DNA of 64,000 nt, taken from the NCBI RefSeq assembly GCF_024171925.1, contig NZ_JAMTCO010000001.1, positions 124,001 to 188,000 of the forward strand. The letters run 5' to 3'. The notes under the pieces are model-generated. The model saw only the letters and a program-made list of their open reading frames with translations. It made no database searches and was not told the origin of the DNA. This document shows positions 43,027 to 52,813 of the stretch, piece by piece. This stretch comes from Actinokineospora diospyrosa. GTDB taxonomy: Bacteria; Actinomycetota; Actinomycetes; Mycobacteriales; Pseudonocardiaceae. Position 1 is the stretch's first letter. Every line of letters starts with the position of its first letter. Position numbers and translations under genes: made by a program.

Positions 43027-45516
43027 TTGAGCTCAACATCCAGACGCGGTCCAGCGGCGCGGGTGCTCGCCGCGGTCGGGCTGAGCGGGGCCGTGGTGTT
43101 CGGCCTCACCACGGCCACGGCGCCCACGGCTGCCGCGGCGGACAACATCCTGCGGGCCGACTCCGACGTGGCCCGCTCCTGCTTCGAGCGGGTGCTGCCC
43201 GCGGGCACCAGGGGGACCGCGCACCGCGAGGTGACCTCGGCGGTCACCGGTCTGGTGCAGGCCAGGCTGAGCCCGACCGGCTCGGGCACCGGTGACTGGG
43301 ACCTGGCGGTGTTCGACAAGGCGACCGGCGCCGTCGTGGCCGCCTCCGCCGCGCTGCGCAGCGCGGAGCTCGCCGAGAGCTTCGTCGCCAAGGACCAGCG
43401 CTTAGTCGTGCAGGCCTGCCGCTACGCGGGCTCGTCGCGCACCGTCAAGCTGGGCGTGGACTTCCTCGCCATCAACAACCAGGGCGGCTCCACCGCCACC
43501 GCGCGCGCCGAGATCGTCCGGGTCGAGACCCCGACCCGCCAGCAGAAGGACCGCCTGCTGGCCCTGGACCTCGACGTCACCGAGAAGGCCGACGCCACCG
43601 GCGTCGAGGTCGTGCTCGCCAACGACGCCGACCGCAAGACCCTCGCCGACAGCGGCCTGCGCTCCACCGTGGTGCAGGCGGACCTGTCCGCCCGCTCGGT
43701 CGAGAACACCAAGCGCGACAAGGACTACGCGGGCAAGGGCAAGGCCTCGGCACTGCCGTCGGGCCGGACCTCCTACCGGCACCTCTACGAGTACGACTAC
43801 GAGATCAAGGACCTCGCCCGGCGCAACCCCGGTCTGGTCAAGGCGTTCACCCTCCCCAACACCACCTGGGAGGGCCGCGAGGTCGGCGCGCTGGAGATCG
43901 GCACCGACGTCGACAACGCGGCCGACGGCAAGGCCGTCAACGTGCTGATGGGCGTGCACCACGCGCGCGAGTGGCCCGCAGGCGAGCACGCCATGGAGTG
44001 GGCGCACGAGCTGGTCAAGGGCTACAAGGCGGGTGGTGAGCTGCGGTCGCTGGTGGGCAAGACCCGCAACATCGTCATCCCGATCGTCAACGTGGACGGC
44101 TTCTCCATCTCCCGCGAGGCCGAGCCCAAGGGCGACTTCAGCCGGTTCGACTACGAGATGAAGCGCAAGAACTGCAACGTGAACGACTCGCCGGAGGCCT
44201 ACCGCACCGGGGTGTGCAAGGCGAACCCGGCCGGCCGCCAGCGCGGCACCGACCCCAACCGCAACTACGCGGGTTTCTGGGGCGGCGCTGGCGCGTCCAC
44301 CGCGTGGAGCAGCGACACCTACCGCGGCTCGGCGCCGTTCTCGGAGCCGGAGACCCGCAACATCCGGTCGCTGGTCTCCACCCGCCAGGTGACCAACCTG
44401 ATCACCCTGCACACCTACTCGAACCTGGTCCTGCGCGTCCCGGGCGTCGCCGACGTCCGCCCGCCGCTGGACGAGCCGGTGTACAAGGCGCTCGGCGACA
44501 AGATGGCCTCCCGCAACGGGTACACCAGCCAGCCGTCGTGGATGCTCTACGACACCACGGGGTCCACTGAGGACTGGTCGTACTTCGCCACCGGTGGTTT
44601 CGGTTTCACCTTCGAGATCGGCACCAGCGAGTTCCACCCGACCTTCGAGTCCGGTGTGGTCGCCGAGTACACCGGCACCGCGCCCGCCGCGGGCGCGGGC
44701 AAGGGCGGCAACCGGCAGGCGTTCATCGACATGCTGACCAACGCCGCCACCCCGGCCGCGCACTCCACGCTGATCGGCTCGGCGCCCAAGGGCTACCAGC
44801 TGCAGCTGCGCAAGGCCTTCCAGACGCCGACCTCCCCGGTCGTCAACCCGGACGGCACCGTCGGCCCGCCGCTGTACGTCGCGGACACGCTGACGTCCAA
44901 CCTCACCAGCACCGGCGGCCGCTTCAGCTGGGCCGTCAACCCCTCGACCCGCCCCTACGTCGCGGGTCGCTACGGTCGCGACCCCAAGGGCCCGGCCCAG
45001 GCCAACATCACCCTGCCCAACCCGGCAGGTGTCCCCGCCATCAACACCAACTTCCCCGAGGACACGACCGCCGAGCGCGTCTCGTTCCACGTGGACGGCC
45101 TGCCGAAGGTGGACAACGGCAAGCTGCAGGTCTCCATCGCGTGGGCCAACCCGGCCACCGACTGGGACCTGTACATCTTCGACGCCGCGGGCAACGTGGT
45201 GACCTCGTCGGCGAGCGGCGGCACCAACTCCGAGCGGGCAGTCCTGTTCGACCCGCCCGCTGGCGACTACACCGCCGCGATCGTGAACTTCTCCCAGGCG
45301 GGCCCCACCACCGACGACTGGGGCGACCTGAAGGTCGAGTTCGCCTCGCCGCTCCCGACCACGTACGGCCCGAAGGAGCCCTACCAGCTCACGTGCAGCG
45401 ACAAGCGCGGCCGCCTGGTCGGCCTGTCGGACGTGTACGTGGACCGCGGCCAGACCGTCGACGTGGGCGATGTCTGCCAGCGCTCGGCGCGGTCCAACAA
45501 GGAACGCAAGCGCTGA
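43027..45516 (+). CDS. Secreted M14 zinc carboxypeptidase with pre-peptidase C-terminal domains
   Basis: An 829-residue exported metallocarboxypeptidase. Signal peptide (AARVLAAVGLSGAVVFGLTT to AAAADN) then a pro-region, the M14 domain with zinc HxxE in GVHHAREWPAGEHAMEW (about residue 310), the third zinc ligand His in ITLHTYSNLVL, and the catalytic Glu in FGFTFEIGTSEFH (about 528); two later segments (VSIAWANPATDWDLYIFDA) look like PPC-type domains. The start is set to TTG 43027 because the GGGAGGAG ribosome site at 43013-43020 sits exactly before it; the GTG at 43000 lies upstream of that site. Expected role: release of C-terminal amino acids outside the cell. Confidence 0.88.
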   Translation: MSSTSRRGPAARVLAAVGLSGAVVFGLTTATAPTAAAADNILRADSDVARSCFERVLPAGTRGTAHREVTSAVTGLVQARLSPTGSGTGDWDLAVFDKATGAVVAASAALRSAELAESFVAKDQRLVVQACRYAGSSRTVKLGVDFLAINNQGGSTATARAEIVRVETPTRQQKDRLLALDLDVTEKADATGVEVVLANDADRKTLADSGLRSTVVQADLSARSVENTKRDKDYAGKGKASALPSGRTSYRHLYEYDYEIKDLARRNPGLVKAFTLPNTTWEGREVGALEIGTDVDNAADGKAVNVLMGVHHAREWPAGEHAMEWAHELVKGYKAGGELRSLVGKTRNIVIPIVNVDGFSISREAEPKGDFSRFDYEMKRKNCNVNDSPEAYRTGVCKANPAGRQRGTDPNRNYAGFWGGAGASTAWSSDTYRGSAPFSEPETRNIRSLVSTRQVTNLITLHTYSNLVLRVPGVADVRPPLDEPVYKALGDKMASRNGYTSQPSWMLYDTTGSTEDWSYFATGGFGFTFEIGTSEFHPTFESGVVAEYTGTAPAAGAGKGGNRQAFIDMLTNAATPAAHSTLIGSAPKGYQLQLRKAFQTPTSPVVNPDGTVGPPLYVADTLTSNLTSTGGRFSWAVNPSTRPYVAGRYGRDPKGPAQANITLPNPAGVPAINTNFPEDTTAERVSFHVDGLPKVDNGKLQVSIAWANPATDWDLYIFDAAGNVVTSSASGGTNSERAVLFDPPAGDYTAAIVNFSQAGPTTDDWGDLKVEFASPLPTTYGPKEPYQLTCSDKRGRLVGLSDVYVDRGQTVDVGDVCQRSARSNKERKR

Positions 45517-45529
45517 GTTTCTTCTAGGC

Positions 45530-45567
45530 ACACGGGCTGCTCCCTTCATTGGGGGCGGCCCGTTGTG
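45530..45567 (+). terminator. Terminator of the carboxypeptidase gene
   Basis: Imperfect stem ACACGGGCTGCTCCC against GGGGGCGGCCCGTTGTG, followed by TTTTC at 45567, just after the stop codon; a classical intrinsic terminator with a T-run. Confidence 0.65.
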
Positions 45568-45599
45568 TTTTCTGGGGCTCTTGGCCTGTGGCGCTGGGC

Positions 45600-46060
45600 G
45601 GTGCTGGGCGGGTCTGCGGGGTGGTGCTGATCGCACGAGCCCGGTCACCGCGCAACGGGCCAGCCGCTGCGTGGTGGAGCCGGATCACGGCGCGACGGGC
45701 TGGTTGCTGTGGAGTTGAGTCGATCGTCGCAAGGCGGTGCGCCCACTGCGCGACGGCCAATCCGTGCGCGCCAGGCCGACTGCTGCGCGACGGCCAACCA
45801 CTACGCAACGGGTCAACTGCTGTGGGTGGAGTCGCCCACTGCGCGACGGGCCAACTGCTGCACGACGAGCCGGCCACCGCGAGACGGCGAACAACTACGG
45901 GACGGGCCGACTGGTGTGGGTGGAGTCGACCACTGCGCGACCGTCCAGCCACTGCGGGATGCAGCCAACCATCGCAAGGCCAACTACCGCGCGGCGGGCC
46001 AACTACCGCAAGGTGGATCCCAACCACTGCGAGACAAACCAACCACTGCGAGGCAGGCCA
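45600..46060 (+). repeat. Degenerate ~20-bp tandem repeats rich in GCGACGGGCC / AACTGCTGC
   Basis: The segment is made of many weak variants of CGCGACGGGCCAACTGCTGC and GTGGGTGGAGTCG, with no stable frame shared by all copies. ORFs here translate to repetitive Arg/Ala/Thr/Pro strings and have no ribosome sites, so I do not call a gene. Nothing suggests a mobile element. Confidence 0.6.
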
Positions 46061-46069
46061 ACCGCCTCA

Positions 46070-46205
46070 AGGTAGCCCCGCCGCCGCCCGGTGGGCCCAA
46101 CACTTCGAGGTAGCCCCGCCGCCGCCCGGCGGGCCCAACGCCCCAAGACAACCCCGCCGCCGCCCGGTAGGCCCAACACCTCGAGGCAACCCCGCCGCCA
46201 CAAGG
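46070..46205 (+). repeat. 38-bp tandem repeat, 3.6 copies
   Basis: Units start at 46070, 46108, 46146 and 46184 (exact 38-bp period): AGGTAGCCCCGCCGCC then GCCCGGTGGGCCCAAC and a variable end; the last is partial. No spacer diversity of CRISPR type, no protein. Confidence 0.8.
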
Positions 46206-46288
46206 CTTGCGCGCGCGTACCGAGTTGAGCCCGGCCCCCACCCTCTCCGGGGGGCGTCCCTGGGCCAGTCTACTAGGCCCCACCGACA

Positions 46289-46330
46289 GTGGATCTTGAA
46301 AAGGGCCGCTGGAGATCCACATGTGGATAA
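46289..46330. promoter_or_regulatory. Inverted GTGGATCT/AGATCCAC repeat with a DnaA box
   Basis: GTGGATCT (46289-46296) and AGATCCAC (46313-46320) form an inverted repeat. The right arm runs into ATCCACATGTGGAT, a 14-bp palindrome, whose right half is TGTGGATAA (46322-46330), a perfect DnaA box in reverse. It lies in the gap 46206-46500, which otherwise has only a 21-bp-spaced direct repeat GCGTGGAGGCAGGAA (46397 and 46418). Confidence 0.45.
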
Positions 46331-46500
46331 CTTTTGTCGCTGAACCGGGTGAAGGTTGGGGTGCTCTGGGGCAGAGCGGGCGGGGGCCTACGGCGCGCGT
46401 GGAGGCAGGAACCAGCAGCGTGGAGGCAGGAAACCGCAGGGGATCGAGAGACGGCTGCCTCGGTCCAGGCTCCAGCGGGCTCAGACAACCGTGAAGTCCG

Positions 46501-46860
46501 CTAGGTGTTCAGGCGATCGAGGCGTTCCAATGCGTCGCCCACGAGTTTGACCAGTTGTTCCTCCGTCATGTCGGAGGCTTCACGCGTTAGGGGATCTATC
46601 GCGTAGCTTTCGTCCAGCGCGTAAAACACGTCAAGCAGCGCCCGTTCGAACGGCTCGCGAACGCGTTCCCCCTTTGCCAACGCGGCCTGTCTGCCCGCCA
46701 ACCACTCCCGAGCGAACTGGGGGCCGCCGACCTCGCCGCGCACCAGCTTGCGCATCACGTCCAGCTGTCGTGCGACAGAGCTTCCGGTAGGGATCTCCGA
46801 CGGGCGGGCCCAGACCCGTTGGTTGGGCTTGGGGCCGTTGCCCGTCGCGGGGATGTCCAT
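46501..46860 (-). CDS. Small acidic protein resembling colicin-D-type immunity proteins
   Basis: A 119-residue soluble helical protein. The segment GPQFAREWLAGRQAALAKGE, then ERALLDVFYALDESYAIDPL and DMTEEQLVKLVGDALERL, resembles the self-protective colicin-like immunity domain. No toxin gene adjoins it: the neighbours are the repeat region and the fasciclin lipoprotein. ATG 46860 starts MDIPATGNGPKPNQRVW. An orphan immunity protein could protect against a toxin elsewhere or from competitors. The family call is from memory of the sequence pattern and moderate. Confidence 0.6.
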   Translation of the reverse strand: MDIPATGNGPKPNQRVWARPSEIPTGSSVARQLDVMRKLVRGEVGGPQFAREWLAGRQAALAKGERVREPFERALLDVFYALDESYAIDPLTREASDMTEEQLVKLVGDALERLDRLNT

Positions 46861-46984
46861 GGGCGGAGTGTCCCACTTGGACGCAGCAAGCCGCGCCTGC
46901 TGTGCGGAGAAACGCAGCAGGCGCGGCTTGGAGCAGTTACCGGGTCCCCGGGAGCCGGTCCAAGGGGCCGGGGGCGGGAACCGC

Positions 46985-47647
46985 TCAGCTGGTGGGCATG
47001 AGGACCGAGTCGATGAGGTACACGGTGGCGTTGGCGGTCTTGACGCCGCCGCAGATGACGTTGGCGTTGTTGACCTTCAGGCTGTTGCCGGAGCCGGTGA
47101 CCTCGACGGTGCCCTTCTCCACGGTGGTCTGGGTGCCCGCGATGGCGTCGGGGGACTTCTGGCCCGCGACCACGTGGTAGGTCAGGATCTTGGTGAGCAG
47201 CGCGTCATCGGTCTTGAGCTTGTCGATGGTGGCCGCGTCGATCTTCTTGAAGGCGTCGTCGACCGGGGCGAAGACGGTGAACTCGCTGCCGTTGAGGGTG
47301 TCGACGAGGTTGACCTTGGGGTTGAGCTTGCCGGACACGGCGGCGACCAGGGTGGTCAGCAGGGGGTTGTTGCCCGCGGCGACGGCGACCGGGTCAGCGG
47401 CCATGCCGGAGACCGAACCCGCGCCGCTGGGCACGGCCTTCGCGTAGTCGGCGCAGCCGGGGCCGACGAGACCGGCGGCGGCGTCGGCCATGGCGGCCTT
47501 GGTGGTGGTCGTCGCGGGGGCCATGGCGGCGGTGGTGGTCGTCGCGGTGGAACCGGCGTTGTTGTCGCTGCTACCGCAGGCCGACGCGAGGAGCGCGAGC
47601 GCGCTGATCCCGGTGATGACAACAGCCGTGCGAATCTTGTTCTGCAT
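46985..47647 (-). CDS. Fasciclin domain lipoprotein (MPT83-like)
   Basis: A 220-residue secreted lipoprotein. Lipobox LLASACG (Cys at about 24), a Thr/Ala-rich linker, then one fasciclin domain: [55 protein letters not shown], and [14 protein letters not shown] (the H2 region). It resembles mycobacterial MPT70/MPT83 cell-surface proteins. ATG 47647 gives the lipoprotein signal. It lies just downstream of the DipZ-like gene on the same strand, a neighbourhood like mpt83-dipZ-mpt70 in M. tuberculosis. Role: probably surface adhesion. Confidence 0.88.
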   Translation of the reverse strand: MQNKIRTAVVITGISALALLASACGSSDNNAGSTATTTTAAMAPATTTTKAAMADAAAGLVGPGCADYAKAVPSGAGSVSGMAADPVAVAAGNNPLLTTLVAAVSGKLNPKVNLVDTLNGSEFTVFAPVDDAFKKIDAATIDKLKTDDALLTKILTYHVVAGQKSPDAIAGTQTTVEKGTVEVTGSGNSLKVNNANVICGGVKTANATVYLIDSVLMPTS

Positions 47648-47771
47648 TGCGCTTCCACTCCAGTACTTGGGAGAGTCCAGTGAGGACATAGGTTCCGGCC
47701 GGGACTGGCTTCGGTCTCACCGGTCATTCGCCGCCGCGGCTGGACCGGTTTGGTCGTTCTTCCAACGAGTT

Positions 47772-49496
47772 TCAGCCGAAGGTGAAGGAGTACAGCTGCA
47801 CCCCGGCGCTCGCGGTCGCCGTGACGGTCCCCGACCGGGTGTCGTCAGTGGCCGTGACCTGGTACGACTTCGGTGTTCCGGACACGGTCACGGTGCGCGG
47901 GCCCGCGGGTGTGTCGAGGGTGACGACTCCGCTTCCGGAGAGCACCAAACGGACTTCTTTCGCCCGGTAGTTCAGTCGGATCCGACCTTCCGCCCCGGAC
48001 GGGGTGATGTTCTGCGTGTCCAGCGTCCAGTTCCCGTCCAACGCGAAGGAGTTTTCCGCTTGACCGGACGGGAACGCGAAGGTGCGCATACCCGCGTTGT
48101 AGTCGCTTCCCGCGAAGTTCACCTGCTTGGTGGAACCGAGGAAGGTTTCGGGGGTGATGTCGTCGACCTTGGGTGTGGTGTCTATGGTGTCTGTCGGCGC
48201 GGGCAACGTGACGGAGGGATTGGCCGCGCGCAACAGATCTCGGATCATCCGCTCGGTCGTGTCGTAGTCGCCTTCGCCGAACTTGATGTGCCGCACAGTT
48301 CCCTGCGCGTCGATCAAGTAGTGCGCGGGCCAATACCGGTTGCGGTAGTTCGTCCACGTGGACAACGAGTTGTCGAGCGCGACGGGGTAGCGGATGCCGA
48401 ACTCCGCGATGGCGTCGGCGACGTTGCCCGGTTCCTTCTCGAAGGCGTATTCGGGGGAATGCACGCCGATCACCTGCAGACCCGCGGCCCGGTAGGCGTT
48501 GTCCCAGGCGGTGACGTGCGGGATCGACCGCTGGCAGTTGATGCAGGAGTACGCCCAGAAGTCCAGCAGCACCACCTTGCCGCGCACCTGGCCGAGGTCG
48601 ACAGCGGCACCGCCGGGCGTGTTGAGCCACTGCTGGATGCCGCGGATGTCGGGCGCCGTGCCGCAGCTGAGCAACTCGGGCGCGCCGACGGTGCACTTGG
48701 ACAGTTCGCGGTTCTGGTCGTTGGCCAGATTGGCCAGGTCGAGCGCCTCGCGAACCGGTGCCGAGTTGTTCACCTTGTCCTGCAACGGAGCCGTGTAGTC
48801 CGGGATCGCCCGCTGGAGCAGTTGCGGCAGGTTGAACACCAACCCGACGGCCAGCGCGAGCATCACGACGCCCGCGGTGATCCGGATTCCCCGCTGCCGC
48901 TTGCGGAACGCTTGCACCCGTTCAGCGACCCGCCGCCCGGCCAACGCGAACACCAGCAGTGGAGTGGCCGCGCCCAAGGCGAACGTCGTGGTGAGCACGA
49001 CCGTGTCGAGCCCGATCTGCCCGGTGGACCCCGCGACCGTGATCGCCGCCAGAACCGGCCCCGCGCAAGGGACGTAGACCGCGCCCAGCGCCAAACCCAG
49101 TGCGAAACCACCCTTTGACGCATCCGGGTTCCGTTGCGGGATCCAGCTGAACGGCCGCTCCAGCAGGTGCTCGAAGCGCGGCACGATCAACCCGATGCCG
49201 ATCAGCGCGAGGACGACCAAACCCGCCCAGCGCAACACGTCCTGCGGCAGTCCCAAGACCGACAGCAGCAGTGACCCCAGCAACGTGACGAGCGTGAAGC
49301 TGACGACGAGACCGGCGATCACCAAGTACGGCCGGGCCCGCGACACCGTCCGCTCCGCGACGGCGACACCACCCCCGGCGTCGAGCCGGGCGGATTGCGT
49401 CCCGGAGAAGAAGAGGACCGGGAGCACCGGCAGGATGCACGGCGAGATCCCCGTGACCAGACCACCGACGAGTCCGATGAGCGCGAGCGTCAACAC
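47772..49496 (-). CDS. DipZ-like thiol-redox protein (CcdA domain plus thioredoxin-like domain)
   Basis: A 574-residue membrane protein that moves reducing equivalents across the membrane. The N-terminal CcdA-type part has about six helices and the Cys-containing [15 protein letters not shown] and [11 protein letters not shown] motifs. The C-terminal half is extracytoplasmic: a TlpA/thioredoxin-like domain with [13 protein letters not shown] (CxxC) and a final ~120-residue beta domain (FDLDTQNI-type strands, [10 protein letters not shown]). GTG 49496 follows GAAGGTGGTGG; 39 upstream codons are unconserved. Known homologue: M. tuberculosis DipZ. Confidence 0.9.
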   Translation of the reverse strand: MLTLALIGLVGGLVTGISPCILPVLPVLFFSGTQSARLDAGGGVAVAERTVSRARPYLVIAGLVVSFTLVTLLGSLLLSVLGLPQDVLRWAGLVVLALIGIGLIVPRFEHLLERPFSWIPQRNPDASKGGFALGLALGAVYVPCAGPVLAAITVAGSTGQIGLDTVVLTTTFALGAATPLLVFALAGRRVAERVQAFRKRQRGIRITAGVVMLALAVGLVFNLPQLLQRAIPDYTAPLQDKVNNSAPVREALDLANLANDQNRELSKCTVGAPELLSCGTAPDIRGIQQWLNTPGGAAVDLGQVRGKVVLLDFWAYSCINCQRSIPHVTAWDNAYRAAGLQVIGVHSPEYAFEKEPGNVADAIAEFGIRYPVALDNSLSTWTNYRNRYWPAHYLIDAQGTVRHIKFGEGDYDTTERMIRDLLRAANPSVTLPAPTDTIDTTPKVDDITPETFLGSTKQVNFAGSDYNAGMRTFAFPSGQAENSFALDGNWTLDTQNITPSGAEGRIRLNYRAKEVRLVLSGSGVVTLDTPAGPRTVTVSGTPKSYQVTATDDTRSGTVTATASAGVQLYSFTFG

Positions 49497-49628
49497 TGAC
49501 CCACCACCTTCGCGCGACCCGCGAACGCGGGGCATCACGAGGGGTTCGGCACCGGCTACCGCACCGCTTGGTTGCGCGCGCAGGACAAGCGGAGGACAAC
49601 CCGATAGCGCCAAGCAGTACGGACGTCC

Positions 49629-50189
49629 TTATTCGCCCTTGCGCTGTTCGAACAGCGCCACACCCACCGGCGGCAACCCCACAACACTCGCCATGAGGTC
49701 GAGGAACGCCTCGCCGTGCGGCTTGAGCTCCCCGGTCGGCGTCCACGACGCGCGCAGTTCCAGGTCGTCGGTCCGCTCCGGGCCCGCGATGTCGCCGAAG
49801 CGCGCCGAGGAGGTGTCGGTGACCGTCCCGCCGAGCGCGGTGAACGCCGCCCCGGACGCCTCCAGCGCGTCGGTCAGCCACGACCAGCCCACGCTGGGCA
49901 GCAGCGGGTCGTCGGCCAGTTCGGCGTCGAGTTCGGCCCGGACGTAGGCGACCACGCGCAGCACCCCGTCCCAGGCCTCCTGGCCGTTCGGGTCGTGCAG
50001 CAGGATGAGCCTGCCGGTGGCCTGGACCTCGGCCGGGCCCAGCGCCTCGGCGGTGAGGGCGAACGCCCACGGGGCCAGCCGTTGCGGCGGGCGGACCTCG
50101 GCCAGCTGCAGCTCTGGCCGGGGGCGCAGCGACTTCAGCGCCTGGACGGCCTGGGTGAAGAGTTCAGGCGCGGTCGACGTTCCAGTCAC
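49629..50189 (-). CDS. DUF3000 family protein
   Basis: A 186-residue actinobacterial protein: [73 protein letters not shown] and the ending [15 protein letters not shown]. It matches the family of Rv2680, which lies between RNase D and hemE. GTG 50189 is divergent from hemE with 139 bases between. Function unknown. Confidence 0.85.
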   Translation of the reverse strand: MTGTSTAPELFTQAVQALKSLRPRPELQLAEVRPPQRLAPWAFALTAEALGPAEVQATGRLILLHDPNGQEAWDGVLRVVAYVRAELDAELADDPLLPSVGWSWLTDALEASGAAFTALGGTVTDTSSARFGDIAGPERTDDLELRASWTPTGELKPHGEAFLDLMASVVGLPPVGVALFEQRKGE

Positions 50190-50328
50190 GACTGGTAACT
50201 GTAGGACCACCCGAGTCGGTGAGGGGGTAGGGCGCGCCGAGGGTGCGCCACGGGTTCGGGCCACCGACAGTGTGAGCTTGCGCCCACGCGAACGGGGACA
50301 CCGGGCGGCGTGGGAGCATGGGGGAGCG

Positions 50329-51396
50329 ATGACTGAACTGATCACCCCGGCCGCCGTGCGCCGCCGGAGCCTGCCGTCCGCACCGTTCCTGGTCGCCGCG
50401 CGCGGTGGCGTGCCGGAGCGGGTGCCGGTGTGGTTCATGCGCCAGGCGGGCCGCTCGCTGCCGGAGTACCGGGCGCTGCGCGCCGGTACCGCCATGCTCG
50501 CCGCCTGCTTCGACCCGGCCATGGTCACCGAGGTGACCCTGCAGCCGGTCCGCCGCCACGGCGTCGACGCCGCCATCCTGTTCAGCGACATCGTGGTGCC
50601 GCTGGTCGCCGCCGGGGTCGACCTGGACATCGTCGCGGGCACCGGCCCGGTCGTGGCCGCCCCGGTGCGCGACGCCGCCGCCGTGCGCGCGCTGCCCGGG
50701 CTGCACCAGGACCAGGTCGAGCCGGTCGCCGAGGCGGTCCGGCTGCTCACCCGCGAACTGGGCGACACCCCGCTGATCGGCTTCGCGGGCGCGCCGTTCA
50801 CCCTGGCGTCCTACCTGGTCGAAGGCGGCCCGAGCCGCAACCACGAGCGGACCAAGGCGCTGATGCACGGCGAGCCGGACACCTGGCACGCGCTGCTCGA
50901 CCACCTCGCCGACACCGCGCTGACCTTCCTGCGCGCGCAGATCGACGCAGGCGTGGACGCGGTGCAACTCTTCGACTCCTGGGCGGGCGCGCTGTCGCTG
51001 CGCGACTACCGCGAGTTCGTCCTGCCGCACTCGCGCAAGGTCCTCAGCGGACTGGCCGACGCGGGGCTGCCGAGGATCCACTTCGGCGTCGGGACCGCGC
51101 ACCTGCTCGGCGCGATGCGCGAGGCGGGCGCCGACGTGGTCGGCGTCGACTGGCGCACCCCGCTCGACGTCGCCGCGCGCGCCGTCCCCGGTGCCGCCGT
51201 GCAGGGCAACCTGGACCCGGCCGTGCTGTTCGCCGGGGACGAGGTGGTCCGCGCCGAGGTCAGCCGGATCGTCGCCGAGGGCAGGGCGGCCGCGGGCCAC
51301 GTGTTCAACCTGGGCCACGGCGTGCTGCCGCAGACCGACCCGGATGTGATCACCCGCACCGTCGCGTACGCGCACAGCCTGCCGACCGGGCGCTGA
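50329..51396 (+). CDS. hemE: Uroporphyrinogen decarboxylase
   Basis: A 355-residue enzyme that decarboxylates uroporphyrinogen III to coproporphyrinogen III in heme synthesis. The N-terminal signature [16 protein letters not shown] is at about residues 30-45, [18 protein letters not shown] at ~85, and [17 protein letters not shown] at ~143; a C-terminal [14 protein letters not shown] is the usual ending. ATG 50329 has a GGGGGAG ribosome site. It begins the heme unit hemE-cgoX-chdC. Confidence 0.95.
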   Translation: MTELITPAAVRRRSLPSAPFLVAARGGVPERVPVWFMRQAGRSLPEYRALRAGTAMLAACFDPAMVTEVTLQPVRRHGVDAAILFSDIVVPLVAAGVDLDIVAGTGPVVAAPVRDAAAVRALPGLHQDQVEPVAEAVRLLTRELGDTPLIGFAGAPFTLASYLVEGGPSRNHERTKALMHGEPDTWHALLDHLADTALTFLRAQIDAGVDAVQLFDSWAGALSLRDYREFVLPHSRKVLSGLADAGLPRIHFGVGTAHLLGAMREAGADVVGVDWRTPLDVAARAVPGAAVQGNLDPAVLFAGDEVVRAEVSRIVAEGRAAAGHVFNLGHGVLPQTDPDVITRTVAYAHSLPTGR

Positions 51397-51399
51397 GCG

Positions 51400-52803
51400 G
51401 TGCGGGTCGCGGTCGTCGGGGGCGGGATCTCCGGGCTGGCCGCGGCGCACCGGCTGCGCGCGCTGCTCGGCCCGACCGCCGAGATCACCGTCGTCGAGCA
51501 GGCCGACCGGCTCGGCGGCAAGATCCGCACCACCGAGCTCGCCGGTCGCCGCTTCGACGTCGGCGCCGAGGCCTACCTCGCCCGCCGCCCCGAGGTCAGC
51601 GCCCTGCTGGCCGAGCTCGGCCTCGCTGACGACGTCACGCACCCGACCCGGGCCCGCTCCACGATCCGCGCGGGCGGGGTCACCCGGCACATCCCCGGCG
51701 GCCACGTCATGGGCGTGCCCGCGAGCGCGGGGGCCGTCGCCGACCTGCTCACCCCCGAGGGCCTGGCCGGGGTCGCCGCCGAACCCGGGCTGCCGCCGCT
51801 CACCCTCGACGGCGACACCGCCCTCGGCCCCCTGCTGCGCGCCCGCTTCGGCGACGAGCTGCCCGAACGCCTGGTCGACCCGCTCCTCGGCGGCGTCTAC
51901 GCGGGCAGCGTCGACGGCCTCGGCCTGCGCGCGACCCTGCCCGCCATCGCCGCCGCCCTCGACGCGGGCGCCACGTCCCTCACCGAGGCCGCCGCCCGCT
52001 CCCTGCCGACCCCGACCGGCCAGCCCGTCTTCGGCACCCTGCGCGCGGGCCTCGGCAGCCTGGTCGAGCGCCTCGCCGAGTCCGCCACGGTCCGCCTCGG
52101 CGTCCCCGTCCGCGAGCTGGCCAGGACCGCGACCGGCTGGCGGCTCGCCCTCGGTGCCAACGCCCCCGCCCACCAGCCGCCCGACCCGGTCCTCGACGTG
52201 GACGCCGTCGTGCTGGCCGTCCCGGCCGCCTCCGCGCGCAAGCTCCTCGACGGGGTCGTGCCCGCCGCGTCCGCCGCTTACGGGCGGGTCGAGGTCGCCT
52301 CCATGGCCGTGGTCGCGCTGGCGCTCCCGGAGGGCGCTGAGCTGCCGGGCACCTCCGGGGTGCTGCTGGGTGCGGGGGAGCGGCGCCTCGACGGCAGCCC
52401 GTACGCGGTGAAGGCGTTCACCTTCTCCGCGTCCAAGTGGGCCCACCTCGGCGGGGACACGGTGATCGTGCGCGGCTCGGTCGGCCGCTTCGGCGACCCG
52501 GGCGCGCTCAAGGCCGACGACGACGAGCTGGTCCGCCTGGTGCGCGCCGACCTAGTCGAGCTCACCGGGGTCACCGCGCCGCCGGTCGACGCGGTGGTGA
52601 CCCGCTGGGGCGGCGGTCTCCCGCAGTACGCGACCGGGCACGCGGCGCTGGTCGCCGAGATCGAGCGCGCCGTCGCCGCCGAACCGGGGCTCGCCGTGGC
52701 GGGCGCGACCCTGCACGGCGTCGGCCTGCCCGCGTGCGTGGCGACCGGGGACGCGGCCGCCCGGCGTGTCGCTGACCACCTGGCGGCGCACCGGCCGGGG
52801 TGA
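51400..52803 (+). CDS. cgoX: Coproporphyrinogen III oxidase (HemY-type)
   Basis: A 467-residue FAD enzyme of the HemY/HemG-Y family that in actinobacteria oxidises coproporphyrinogen III to coproporphyrin III. FAD motif: [20 protein letters not shown] at the N-terminus and [14 protein letters not shown]; a C-terminal flavin motif [21 protein letters not shown] 51400, 3 bases after hemE, so it is cotranscribed. Because chdC follows, this gene is a coproporphyrin-pathway enzyme rather than a protoporphyrin oxidase. Confidence 0.92.
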   Translation: MRVAVVGGGISGLAAAHRLRALLGPTAEITVVEQADRLGGKIRTTELAGRRFDVGAEAYLARRPEVSALLAELGLADDVTHPTRARSTIRAGGVTRHIPGGHVMGVPASAGAVADLLTPEGLAGVAAEPGLPPLTLDGDTALGPLLRARFGDELPERLVDPLLGGVYAGSVDGLGLRATLPAIAAALDAGATSLTEAAARSLPTPTGQPVFGTLRAGLGSLVERLAESATVRLGVPVRELARTATGWRLALGANAPAHQPPDPVLDVDAVVLAVPAASARKLLDGVVPAASAAYGRVEVASMAVVALALPEGAELPGTSGVLLGAGERRLDGSPYAVKAFTFSASKWAHLGGDTVIVRGSVGRFGDPGALKADDDELVRLVRADLVELTGVTAPPVDAVVTRWGGGLPQYATGHAALVAEIERAVAAEPGLAVAGATLHGVGLPACVATGDAAARRVADHLAAHRPG

Positions 52804-52813
52804 GGGTGCGACC

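Noticed and set aside
46070-46205. CRISPR array
   Set aside because: The 38-bp units are directly adjacent without unique spacers, and no cas gene is present.
45549-46343. 264-codon ORF over the repeat region
   Set aside because: It is made of degenerate repeats that shift in composition along the frame; no ribosome site or domain.
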